From: Eutreptiella sp. 'Long Island Sound 2002'
Taxonomy: Eukaryota; Euglenozoa; Euglenophyceae; Eutreptiales; Eutreptiaceae
NCBI GenBank assembly: GCA_964036045.1
Contig: OZ038378.1
Location: 162,572,576 to 162,636,575 of the forward strand
Direction: 5' to 3'
Length of the DNA stretch: 64,000 nucleotides
In this document: positions 32,053 through 41,500 of the stretch, piece by piece
Position numbering within the stretch: position 1 is the stretch's first letter
Layout of the letters: the number at the start of each line of letters is the position of its first letter
Program-made: the position numbers and the translations under genes
Notes under the pieces: generated by a model
Seen by the model: the letters and a program-made list of their open reading frames with translations, nothing else
What the model was told of the DNA's origin: nothing
Database searches by the model: none

Positions 32053-33549
32053 CCCCCCTCCTTAGAGCAAACCCTGGGGGGGGCTCGATAACACCCACGC
32101 ATGGCAGCGGGTACCCAGGACCACTTCCTGATAGGGGGGGGGGGGGGTGTCACATCCTCACTTCAGTAAGTCACAGTAAGATAGGTATCCCACAGTGGGA
32201 TAGGTATGCTGCTGTAACTCGTAGCACATGTATAGTATCAAGTATCAATTCCCGGGTCCTGGCGGCGATTGTTCGGCATCCAAAGAACCCGTTAACCCAT
32301 ACCAGGCGCACCGGGTGCCGGCTGCTACGGTCACCACCACAGTGGCAGTGGCATACACGGCCAACATAGGCGTCACACGACGGCCGAGGTGGCCCCACAA
32401 GTCGAGAGCGACCACAAAGATCCATCAGGCTACCCCAAGCTTCCCAAGGCCCGCCGACTGGGGAGAGTCCCCACGGGTCCTTCCTCGGGCGCACCATGTC
32501 CATATCCATACGACGCGAGTCCAGAGTGCCATAGTCGAACTCCTTACGAACCCCAAATCGTAAGGGAACTCCTCCTGAAGGGATCGGGCATCAAGGCCGT
32601 CTTTTCCCTCGCCCTACTACCACGAAGCGTGGCCATACATGAGGGAGTCCTCATGCAGTGTGGGCGGAGGCGTCGACTCCTCAAACCACCAGTTTCCCAG
32701 GCAGACTGACCGAGGTCAGGAGCACCGGAGGCCGCCATCCGAATGCAAGTGCGTCTGCAAATCGGTAGGCTCACACTGGGACTGACAGTGGCGGACCGCT
32801 GGGAGTGTAGTCAGGCAACTGGGCTTCCCGCCTGGCGCCATCAGGATCCCCACACACACAGCGAATAGGGCAACACGGTATCACGGGCACTCAAACAGTA
32901 GAATCTGTAATCAAGTACTGGTCCAGGCTGGACCAGGCTGTAAGGATATGTACACGGCGACTCAAGGCGCCTCTGTATCCCGATTCGTGGTGAAAAACAG
33001 TCCATCCCTCAGCGATGGGCTGATGACACTTAACATACAGATGCACATATCCTGGAGGGCAGAAAAGCAGGCAACAATTTGGGTAAATAGGCGTGTAAAC
33101 ACACTCAGAACAGAGTGCCAAACCACGCCACGGTCAGGATAAGGCAAATGCAGGAGGATGGACAGGATAACGCCTGAGTTCAGGCATATATAGTCTCGAG
33201 ACACACGTCGACTGGTCTGGATTCCGCAAATGCCATGGAACCAGACCACACACCAAAAAAAAATCGCAATGCCGATGACAGCGGCATCCGTTGCGCAACG
33301 TCGTATGGGCTTCAAGGCCCCAAGAGCTCAGAATTATGAAGGTCAGTCGCCCTACCTGGTTTCCCAAGGATTCAGCAGGGGGGGGAGTGACGAATAGAAG
33401 AAAAGAGGGGCCATCCTCCTCTGGATTCAGCAGGGGGGGGTATATGGCCACTCTGTCACCGAAAGATGGAAGAGAGCAAGCAAGTAAGGGACGGTTCGTC
33501 GGCCTCACAAGCGCCTCAAGGCACATCAGGGGAGAGCTCAGGGCGCTGA
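32053..33549 (-). other. polypurine tract and 3' UTR of element B
   Basis: The polypurine tract is 32053-32063. Then about 1.49 kb to the pol stop: a G-run near 32137-32150, the intact LINE target site (near 32428-32443) and two GGATTCAGCAGGGGGGG repeats (near 33368 and 33423). No protein-coding signal. Confidence 0.8.
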
Positions 33550-36500
33550 TCAGGCACCCCTGGCTGCAATCGCCCGGGTGAGTGCTGCCAAGTCCGAGAC
33601 ATGGATCTTGGTCTTGTGCTTGCGGATGTACTCCATGAAGGGAGTATTGACCCGCGGCACGAATGAGGAGACGGGTTCCCAGGTGTCGTGGGACGGCCCA
33701 TAGCCTCGCCAACGAACCTTGAACTCCAGACCTCCGGGTGCCGAGGCCTTCGGACGCTGAGCCAGGATCTTCTCGACAGTATAGTCGTCCTGCTCAGCAT
33801 AGTCGTCGTCCGAGTCGGCCTCATGTCTGGCATAGTCCAGGGACACATGTCGGCCACGGAGGTCGGGTTCCCGCGCACGGAGTTGACTCTCGTGGCGCTC
33901 CCGGAACTGTCCGTGACCCACCTTGATGCGGTAGGTGTCCTCACCAATCCTGCGGACCACCTCGCCGGGTGTGAACCAGGTCTTGGTGCGGTGGGTGCCC
34001 ATGGGGCGGGGTCTGATCACCCACACCGGGTCTCCCACCCTGAACTTCTGCGCTGTCGAGCTCGGGGCGGACTTCTGACGCTCAGCATGCTCCTTCTCAA
34101 GCTGCTGGCGGATGTCCCGCGCCGTTTGCTCTTGCCGCGCGAAGAACTCCTTGGCATCCATAGCCATGCCATCACCAGACAAGGGAAGTCCCCTACCCAG
34201 GGGGTCCCTGCCAAACAGAATCTGGTGAGGGGACAAACCGCCCGGAGTGGGGGTGTCATGATGGGCCTTCAGAGCAGGCCACATCTCCTCGAACCAGTTC
34301 CGCCGTGGATTGGTGATGTGGATCTTGCGCAGCTTCTCGAACAGCTGCCGTCCAGCCACTTCAGCACGGCCGTTAGACCGGCTGAGATAGGCAACGCTCT
34401 TGGCATGTCGTATTCCCATGAGGGAACACATAGCCTTGAACCAGCCACCAGTAAACTGGGGCCCTCGGTCACTGCAAATGGTGCGGGGGATGTCAAAGAC
34501 GGTCAGCCAATGACGAATCATCATGACTGCCACTTCCTTGGCAAGCAACCCCTTTTTGCGTGCCGGAACGGCTACAACGTAGCCGCTGTGGCGGTCCACA
34601 CAGAGAACCACACAGTCAAAGGTCTCCTTGCCAATGTGCACTTCGGGCATGGAGAAGACGTCCATGGCCACGCTCTCCATGGGCTGGTCAGGAACCGGGG
34701 TCCATTGGGGTTCCCCCTTGACGTTCCGGTTATCGGGATTGCAGGCCTGACAGACCGAGCAACCCTTCCTGACCTTCTTGATGGCGGTGTAGAGAACGAT
34801 ATGGTCGATGTCGAACCGACGCTGCATGTCAAGAGCTTGCTTCTTGACCCCTGGGTGCAGCATGTGGTGGTGCCAAGCTTCACACAGCTCGAGCACCCGG
34901 GACTCTGGGACTAGCAGCTTACCATTCCGGTAGAGCTTGCCATCTTCCTCAGTCAGCCCCTTTGGCCACTTCTGCCCGTCGTCAGGGTCGGTCACAGCCC
35001 TGTACTCGGCCGCAAGGGCCTCAGACTTGGCGTAATCGTCGGTCCAGTCGTCCTGGAGGCAAGACTCTGGGAAGAGGTGCTTGTCGGACTCCACTCCCAC
35101 AGGGGGTGCCGGACCGGGCCTTCCGCCCGCGGCACCCACAGGGGCGAGTACACTGACCGTTCTCCTCACCCTCGAAGCGAGGGGGGCATCTGCGGCCATG
35201 ACGACGAAGCATTTGGCACCCTCCTCCTCCATCAGGCGCTCCATCTCAATGATCCTCTTGGCTTCAGCGGTCTCAGCCTCATCGCCATGGGCAGAGATGT
35301 CCTGCATGCCCTTGCTGGCGGGATAGGCCCACCTACTGAGACAGTCCGCCACGGTGTTATCCTTTCCAGGAATATAAACAACCGTAAGGTCGAACTTGGC
35401 CAAGGTCTCGTGCCATCTTGCCCGTCGGGAGGCGGGACCCGAGGGGGTGTCCACGTGCTCCTTGTGCCACGACTGCAGACTCTGATGGTCGGTGCAGACG
35501 GTGACGGGATGGAGGGCTATGTACCCAGCCCATTTCCTGAGAGCCATGACGATGGCATACGCCTCCTTTTCACGGGGCGTCCACGTCCGTCTCTGGCCTT
35601 CCGCCAGGACTCGGCTCCAGAAGGCCACAGGCACGTGCCTCCCATCGTCAAGCACTTGCTCCAACACAGCGCCAATGGCGTAGTCGGAAGCGTCGGTGCG
35701 CAGGACGAACCCTCGGTCGGGATCCACGAGGTGCAGACCCACTGCGGATAGCAGCGCCTGCTTCATCCCCTCAAAGGCACGGTCAGACTCTTCAGTCCAG
35801 ACCAGAGCCTTCTTGGACCCCTTCTTGGTCTCCTCTCGGTTGCCCTTGAGCATGGTCGTCATGGGGGCTGCATACTCGGCATACATTTTGATATACCCCG
35901 AGTAGTAATTGCAGAACCCCAAGTACGCCCGTAGCTCAGAGACCGTTTTGGGCTTTTCCCAGTGCTCAATCGCAGCCACCTTGCCAGGTATGGGCTTTCG
36001 CTGCCCGTTCCCAACTACGTGGCCAGCGAAGACCACCTCGCTTACCGCAATGGTGGCCTTGTCACTGCTGCCCGTGAGTTTGTGCCGAACCAGAAGGTCC
36101 AGCACTCGAGTGACGTCCCTCTCGTGTGCCTCCAGGAGCTCCTCGTAGCTCATGCTGGGGTCCCCGGACGCGATAATCACGTCGTCCACGAAGGGGTCCG
36201 CACAGTCGCGCACCGGCTCAAGCAGGTTCTCCAGCATCCGCTGAAAAGCCGCATTGCCGTTGGTGACGCCCATGGGCATCACCTTCCACTGGAGAGGTCC
36301 AAGTGGAGTGCTCATGGCTGTGCAGGCACGGGACTCTTCGGCGAGAGGCATCTGATGATAACCATGTTTCAGGTCAATCACCGTGAAGATCCTCCGCCGG
36401 TGTTGCTTTTGCAGCATGTCCTCAATGAGGGGCAGCGTATAGCTGTCGTGCTGCGTTTGGGCGTTCAGGCCGCGGTAGTCGACCACGAGCCGCCACTCAC

Positions 36501-38571
36501 CGGCAACCTTCTTGGGGACGACGAAGCAGGGAGAGGCCCACTCGGAGTGGCACGGCTCAAGCCAGCCTCTCTGGATGAAGTCACGGAGGATCTTCTCCAT
36601 GGCTTCTTTCCTCTCGCCCCTTAGGGCAAACTCCCGGTGGCGATACACACGGGGGTCCTGCTTCAGTCGTATCTTGGCCTCGCCATACGGTCCACGCACC
36701 GGGGGGGGGAACACAGGCTTTCCGCTGAAGAAGGTCTCGCCATACTTCTGCTTCAGCCTGGCCCTCAACGCCTGGATCTTGGGGCAGTCATCGGAATCCG
36801 CCTTGGCTTTTCCGGGCACTTGAACCACGGAGCTTACTTGAGGGGTAGCGACCCCGCTCGCTTTCGGCTCAGGTGGTCTTCCCAGGTGGCCCAAAGGGCC
36901 ATCTCTGGTCTTGCCTCGGAACAGATCGCCGTAGGTGGGTGGGTTACCGCCAGGCGGCTCGTCTTGGCTGGACATGTGATCCAGCACCCTCTGCACGAAG
37001 GTATTCCCGTCATAGGAACCAGAGACGATTGAGTCCACTTCCCACCAGGCTTTGTCCTGGCCTTTGCCCTCACGCTGGTTTCCCCAGTCGTGAAAGGGCT
37101 GATCCATATACCCCTGAACCAGATCCCACTCCTCTTCAGTGAGGGGGTCTTCGGAGTCCGATTCTTCGATGTCAACAGGGGGAACCGCAAAGCATTGCCG
37201 CCAGGGCTCTGCTATGATGCGGTTGACACACACGAAGTCCGTGGTGTCGGCCTGATCAAGGCCCCCATCCACATAGTGGAATTCTGTTGGCCATCTCTGG
37301 GGTGGCATGGGCTGTCCCTTAGCGTCCTGATAGACACTCTCTCCAGCCGGTAGGACGACCTTGTTCAAGGTCATGTTGGTCAATGAGGCTACCCAATGTC
37401 GGGTACTTTCCTCCTCGGTGCATCCCATAGGAACAACCAGCACTGCCTTGGAGCGGTCCTTGCGAATCTTCGCTATCGCTCTGGGAATGTCCCAACGGGG
37501 GCAATGGATCCACATCAATCCCTGATGCGGACCCCAGTGCTTCTTCCACGCGGAGTCCTGGGCGCTCCAGTACTTCTCACAAACCCGAAGATGGGCGGAG
37601 GTTCCTGAAGAGAACGCATCCAGGGCCAGATCCGAAGCTCCCAAGTCCGCGACAACTCGGCTCGCCACTTCCGGCCTTACGCCGTACTCCTGGTTTGCAG
37701 AACCAGTTGGCTCAGTGTCCAGCGCGGCCACTTCGAGCTGATTGCGTTCGGGGTGGATCCATTGGCATTCCACATGGTGCTCAGGTGACGAAAGCCACGA
37801 GAGTTGGTCGTCCTGGTACAGGGTCATGGAAGCCTGGGCCGGGAGGACGCCGGAGTCCGTCTCCATCATGAAGTCGTACCCGACGATCATATCCCAGTCC
37901 ATCTCGGCCTCGTAGAAGCTACCGTGCAGGAGGATTTCCTTGCCGAGGTCTGGGCGGCTCAGCTCACGATGGTTCACGAACTGCAGCCCAATGGCCGCTT
38001 CCTTCGTGCCTCCCACCATGTACTGGCCGTTCGCCACCTTCAGCCTGACCGGTTTCCGACTGTCGGTAAGACACTCTGGCGGAAGCAGGCCAGCCTTGAC
38101 CAAGCTGACTTGAGCTCCCGTGTCGACCAACACGTCGAAAACCTTTTCCACTTCCCCGCATAAGGCACGGACCTTAAGATGCAACTGCCGCTCGCGACCG
38201 ACACGGCGCACGGCGTGCAAACTCAGGATCTCCGGCCGTTCCAGAAGCTCCACAAGCGACTGGTGCAGGTCGTGGACAATGGGCTCAGGCTGCCCATCTG
38301 CAGCATCCAGCTGCGGTCCGGGTGATCCTCCGATACTCTCGGATAGATCCTGTAGTACATCAAACACGTTCTTGGTTGCGAAGGACGGACGGGTGCAAGG
38401 GTTCGTGCCTTCACTTGCCCTCACCCCGCCTCCGCGACTGGGCGCCAGACCGGGCCTTCCGCCCGCGGCAGTCCCCTTGTGCTTACCGACTCCCGACAGG
38501 GATGGTTCGGCGCTTCCCACGTCACCATCCTGCGACCGCCCTAGCTGGGGCCCTTGGCTGCAGGGGCTCCG
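33550..38571 (-). CDS. pol: gypsy element B pol (readthrough product)
   Basis: Intact pol, about 1673 codons after the gag UAG, same frame, ending in TGA. There is no AUG near its start, so it should be made as a Gag-Pol fusion. Order: Gly/Ser-rich linker; retropepsin with DTGA (codons at 38113-38124); a long linker; reverse transcriptase with FVDD (36181-36192); RNase H (RTDASD, TDHQSL); integrase zinc-binding region; DDE core with D (34660-34662), D (34468-34470) and E (34360-34362), the last two 35 residues apart; chromodomain near the C-terminus (KVRWRGYG, TWEP). All expected catalytic residues are present. The chromodomain, which can steer integration by binding histone marks, places it with the chromoviruses. 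Confidence 0.95.
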   Translation of the reverse strand, partial: RSPCSQGPQLGRSQDGDVGSAEPSLSGVGKHKGTAAGGRPGLAPSRGGGVRASEGTNPCTRPSFATKNVFDVLQDLSESIGGSPGPQLDAADGQPEPIVHDLHQSLVELLERPEILSLHAVRRVGRERQLHLKVRALCGEVEKVFDVLVDTGAQVSLVKAGLLPPECLTDSRKPVRLKVANGQYMVGGTKEAAIGLQFVNHRELSRPDLGKEILLHGSFYEAEMDWDMIVGYDFMMETDSGVLPAQASMTLYQDDQLSWLSSPEHHVECQWIHPERNQLEVAALDTEPTGSANQEYGVRPEVASRVVADLGASDLALDAFSSGTSAHLRVCEKYWSAQDSAWKKHWGPHQGLMWIHCPRWDIPRAIAKIRKDRSKAVLVVPMGCTEEESTRHWVASLTNMTLNKVVLPAGESVYQDAKGQPMPPQRWPTEFHYVDGGLDQADTTDFVCVNRIIAEPWRQCFAVPPVDIEESDSEDPLTEEEWDLVQGYMDQPFHDWGNQREGKGQDKAWWEVDSIVSGSYDGNTFVQRVLDHMSSQDEPPGGNPPTYGDLFRGKTRDGPLGHLGRPPEPKASGVATPQVSSVVQVPGKAKADSDDCPKIQALRARLKQKYGETFFSGKPVFPPPVRGPYGEAKIRLKQDPRVYRHREFALRGERKEAMEKILRDFIQRGWLEPCHSEWASPCFVVPKKVAGEWRLVVDYRGLNAQTQHDSYTLPLIEDMLQKQHRRRIFTVIDLKHGYHQMPLAEESRACTAMSTPLGPLQWKVMPMGVTNGNAAFQRMLENLLEPVRDCADPFVDDVIIASGDPSMSYEELLEAHERDVTRVLDLLVRHKLTGSSDKATIAVSEVVFAGHVVGNGQRKPIPGKVAAIEHWEKPKTVSELRAYLGFCNYYSGYIKMYAEYAAPMTTMLKGNREETKKGSKKALVWTEESDRAFEGMKQALLSAVGLHLVDPDRGFVLRTDASDYAIGAVLEQVLDDGRHVPVAFWSRVLAEGQRRTWTPREKEAYAIVMALRKWAGYIALHPVTVCTDHQSLQSWHKEHVDTPSGPASRRARWHETLAKFDLTVVYIPGKDNTVADCLSRWAYPASKGMQDISAHGDEAETAEAKRIIEMERLMEEEGAKCFVVMAADAPLASRVRRTVSVLAPVGAAGGRPGPAPPVGVESDKHLFPESCLQDDWTDDYAKSEALAAEYRAVTDPDDGQKWPKGLTEEDGKLYRNGKLLVPESRVLELCEAWHHHMLHPGVKKQALDMQRRFDIDHIVLYTAIKKVRKGCSVCQACNPDNRNVKGEPQWTPVPDQPMESVAMDVFSMPEVHIGKETFDCVVLCVDRHSGYVVAVPARKKGLLAKEVAVMMIRHWLTVFDIPRTICSDRGPQFTGGWFKAMCSLMGIRHAKSVAYLSRSNGRAEVAGRQLFEKLRKIHITNPRRNWFEEMWPALKAHHDTPTPGGLSPHQILFGRDPLGRGLPLSGDGMAMDAKEFFARQEQTARDIRQQLEKEHAERQKSAPSSTAQKFRVGDPVWVIRPRPMGTHRTKTWFTPGEVVRRIGEDTYRIKVGHGQFRERHESQLRAREPDLRGRHVSLDYARHEADSDDDYAEQDDYTVEKILAQRPKASAPGGLEFKVRWRGYGPSHDTWEPVSSFVPRVNTPFMEYIRKHKTKIHVSDLAALTRAIAARGA

Positions 38572-38577
38572 CTAGGG
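38539..38577 (-). promoter_or_regulatory. gag-pol UAG readthrough signal, element B
   Basis: The stop is TAG at 38572-38574, next codon CGG. CCCUAGC (38571-38577) pairs perfectly with GCUAGGG (38539-38545), enclosing 25 nt that includes a possible inner CCC/GGG stem. A stop followed by CGG, with nearby RNA structure, is a known readthrough context in some RNA viruses. The stop is conserved in the three copies and pol stays open after it. Confidence 0.72.
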
Positions 38578-41500
38578 GGCGTCGGTTGTGGAAGAGGGGG
38601 TGTTCTCTTCGGCCTCAACGTCGTTGACGCCCTTCCTTCTTCCCCCTTTACCTCCTCCTTTACCCTTGTTCTTGTCCTTGTCCTTGTTCTGGTCATTCTG
38701 GTTGTTCTCCTTGTTCTTGTTGTCCGATCTGGGGACCCAGTTCCTCTTGATCTCCTGGATCTCCTTGGCCAACTCGGTCCCCACCGACGACATCAGCTTG
38801 GCCAGCTCTTCCTTGTCCACCTCCATCTTGGCTTCCCGGATACCCGCGGGCGCACGCTTCTTCGACCCGTGCGCCTTCTTGTAAGCCTCCGTGTCGGCCT
38901 TGTGGACGGGGCATGTTCGGTGGTCATGGTTGAAGCCTTTCTTCCTCCCATAACACACGAAACAGCCCTGAGGGTGAGCTCGTACGAACTCCCCAAAGGA
39001 CAGCGGAGGGTCGCCAATACGGCGAGGGTCCCTCTTCTCCTGCTTCTTCCAACCTGGCTGCAGGGGCTTCCAGTTTGCTGGCTTGGTCCCCGCGCTCAGG
39101 TTCTTGGCCACGAAGGCACACACGGCCATTTCGGCGGGCTCATCGTCGTCGTCATCGTCGACGAGAGTCTCATCGCCGCCGGCTCCCGCTGGGTCCATGG
39201 CAGATTCCCCGCCAGGCCCCTCGCCAACGTAGTTGACGTCGCGGTCGCCGGGCCTCAACCCGCGGGTGTGGTGGAGGTTTCGGTACTCCTTGAGTACTTC
39301 CTCGCCAACCCACTCCAGGATCTCGTCGCAGCTCATCCGCGCCGGGATGGGCTGCAGACGGATGGTCTGGCCGCTCAACTCACAGTCGTCAAGGCGCCAA
39401 ATCGCGGTCTTCTCGCGATCGCCCGAGACGGTGATGAGAAGAGCGTTCCGCAGGGAGTGCCGTTTGACATCCCGGGCCACGTTCTTCTTCGCCCAACTCA
39501 CCACGTTCGTATGATACTCCTTGGGGAGCATCATCTTGACCGTGTGGTTGGACTTGGCCCTCTTGGATTCCTCCTTGGTGACCCTCTTGATCCATGCTTC
39601 CGGTAGCATGGAGAGCAGGCGAGCCTGCTCGTCACCCTCGTTCCAATCCTCCACGTTGCGGCGGAAGAGGGTGTATTTCCCTCGGAAGTCACGCCATTCC
39701 CGTAGGCGGATCTCCCGTCCATCATGCTCAAGCTTGATGGACTTCCAGCGCTTGGCAGCCACCTGCGGAGCGTCCACCCGCTCCTGCTCGTTGAGCCACT
39801 TCTTGGCGTCCTTGAGGGTCTTGATTTTCCCCTCCTTGGTCGCCACGAAGTATAGCTCGCCGAGCACTTCCGGCAGGCGGTACCTGAACCGTCTGAAGAC
39901 ATATCTCTCCGCATCCGCGGGAGGTTGGTCTTCAGTGACGGTCAGCCCCCAATCGTCCAGCTTCTCCAAGAAGCGGTCGAGGTTGAGGGGGTTGCCATCG
40001 TACATGGGGGGCTTGATGTCCTTCAAGTCTTCCCACACGGCGGCGTCCGCGGCCTTAGAGACCATGAACGCCGGCCGCGAGGTCGACCGAGGTTCCCATC
40101 GGCCTCGCCCACGGACTCCCACGGCCGCCACGTCCATCTCCTCCATGGAATCCCTGTGGCTACGCCGCGGTTCCTCCACGTACGCTGAACCGAAATGTTC
40201 ACGCCGTACTGCATCCATGTACGCATCCTCATCACGGCGCCGGCGGCTGCGTTCAGCGGCCTCCCGTCGTACACCCCGCGGCGGGCTGATGTCGAACTCC
40301 TCCAGGTCCAGGTCCAGGTCCAGGTCCTCACCTTCGCCGACATCCCACTCCACGTCTCCTCTGGGGACCTCATCCCTGAGTCCACCATAACGCCCTCCAG
40401 CCCTGGGGATTGACACCGGGGCTGGTGGCGGGCGTCGGGGGCGTACAGGCGTCCGCGGTGGAGCACGGCGGTTGTGGTAGTCCGCGCTGAGCCACTCATC
40501 GCGCCATTCCTCACTGCCACTGCCGGGCGGCACGCGCTCGTTGCGGCGGCCCGCGCTGTGGTGAGAGGGGGCGGTGAGAGAGGGGGCACTGGCGCTGGGG
40601 CGACTCCTGGGGGCTCCGCCGGGGGCGTGGGGTCTGCCTGGACCTGGTCCGGGTCCCCAGCCGTCGTCCGACGAGCCTGACTCCAGGGGTGGGTGGTCGC
40701 TGCCGACTCTCCCACGGGCTTCCAGCGCATCCAGCCTGTCCTGCAGGCCGCTGACGACGTTGGTCAGCGACTTGGTCTCGGCCCTGGCGATGTCCAGGTT
40801 CTTCTGCGCGCGCGCGGCGACCGTGGAGATGCGAGCCATCTCGCTCTTGCCCGTGTCTACCTCCAGCTCGAGCAACTGGACTCTCCTGCGGAGGTAGACA
40901 ATCCACCGCCAGGTGGCATCCGGGACACCGTTCCCTGGTGGGTCGCCGGGGTCCCCAGGGGGTCCTCCAGGAGGGCCTCCGCCGGGTCCGCCCGGTCCAG
41001 GGGGTCCTCCTCCGCCCGGTGGTCCGCCTCCAGGGGGTCCACTTGGTGGGCGTCCTCCAGGGGGTCCTGAAGGTCCTCCGCCAGGGGGTCCCGGTGGGTC
41101 TCCGCCGGGTCGCCTCGGTGGGTCCGAGGATGGGCGCCTCCTCGTGATGCCGAAGTCCATGTCGTCATCCTCGTCCATGTCGCCCCACCTGGGCGTCTCG
41201 GTCACGGAGGACTCGGAGCTCCGGTAGGGAGGAGGGGGATCCTCATCCTCACCTTCCATGGGGACGTCTCCGCCACCTCCGCCCGTCCAAGCCACCACTT
41301 GGCGATGCCGACGGCCTCGTTCATCCCCGTCACTGGCGGTGAAGAAGGGGTCACTGTCGTGGGGGTGCCCACCCGCTGGCCTCCGCGCCCTCTCGGGGGT
41401 CTTCCCCTTGCCCTTCCTCCGTCGACGGGCGGTGGTGCTACCGCTCCCACTGCTGCCCGTGTCCGCCTCATCCAGCTTCATCCTGGAGGAGGCGTCCCCT

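Noticed and set aside
32132-32150. Poly-G run as a telomeric or quadruplex element
   Set aside because: A single homopolymer that varies in length between copies beside the polypurine tract; slippage is enough to explain it.
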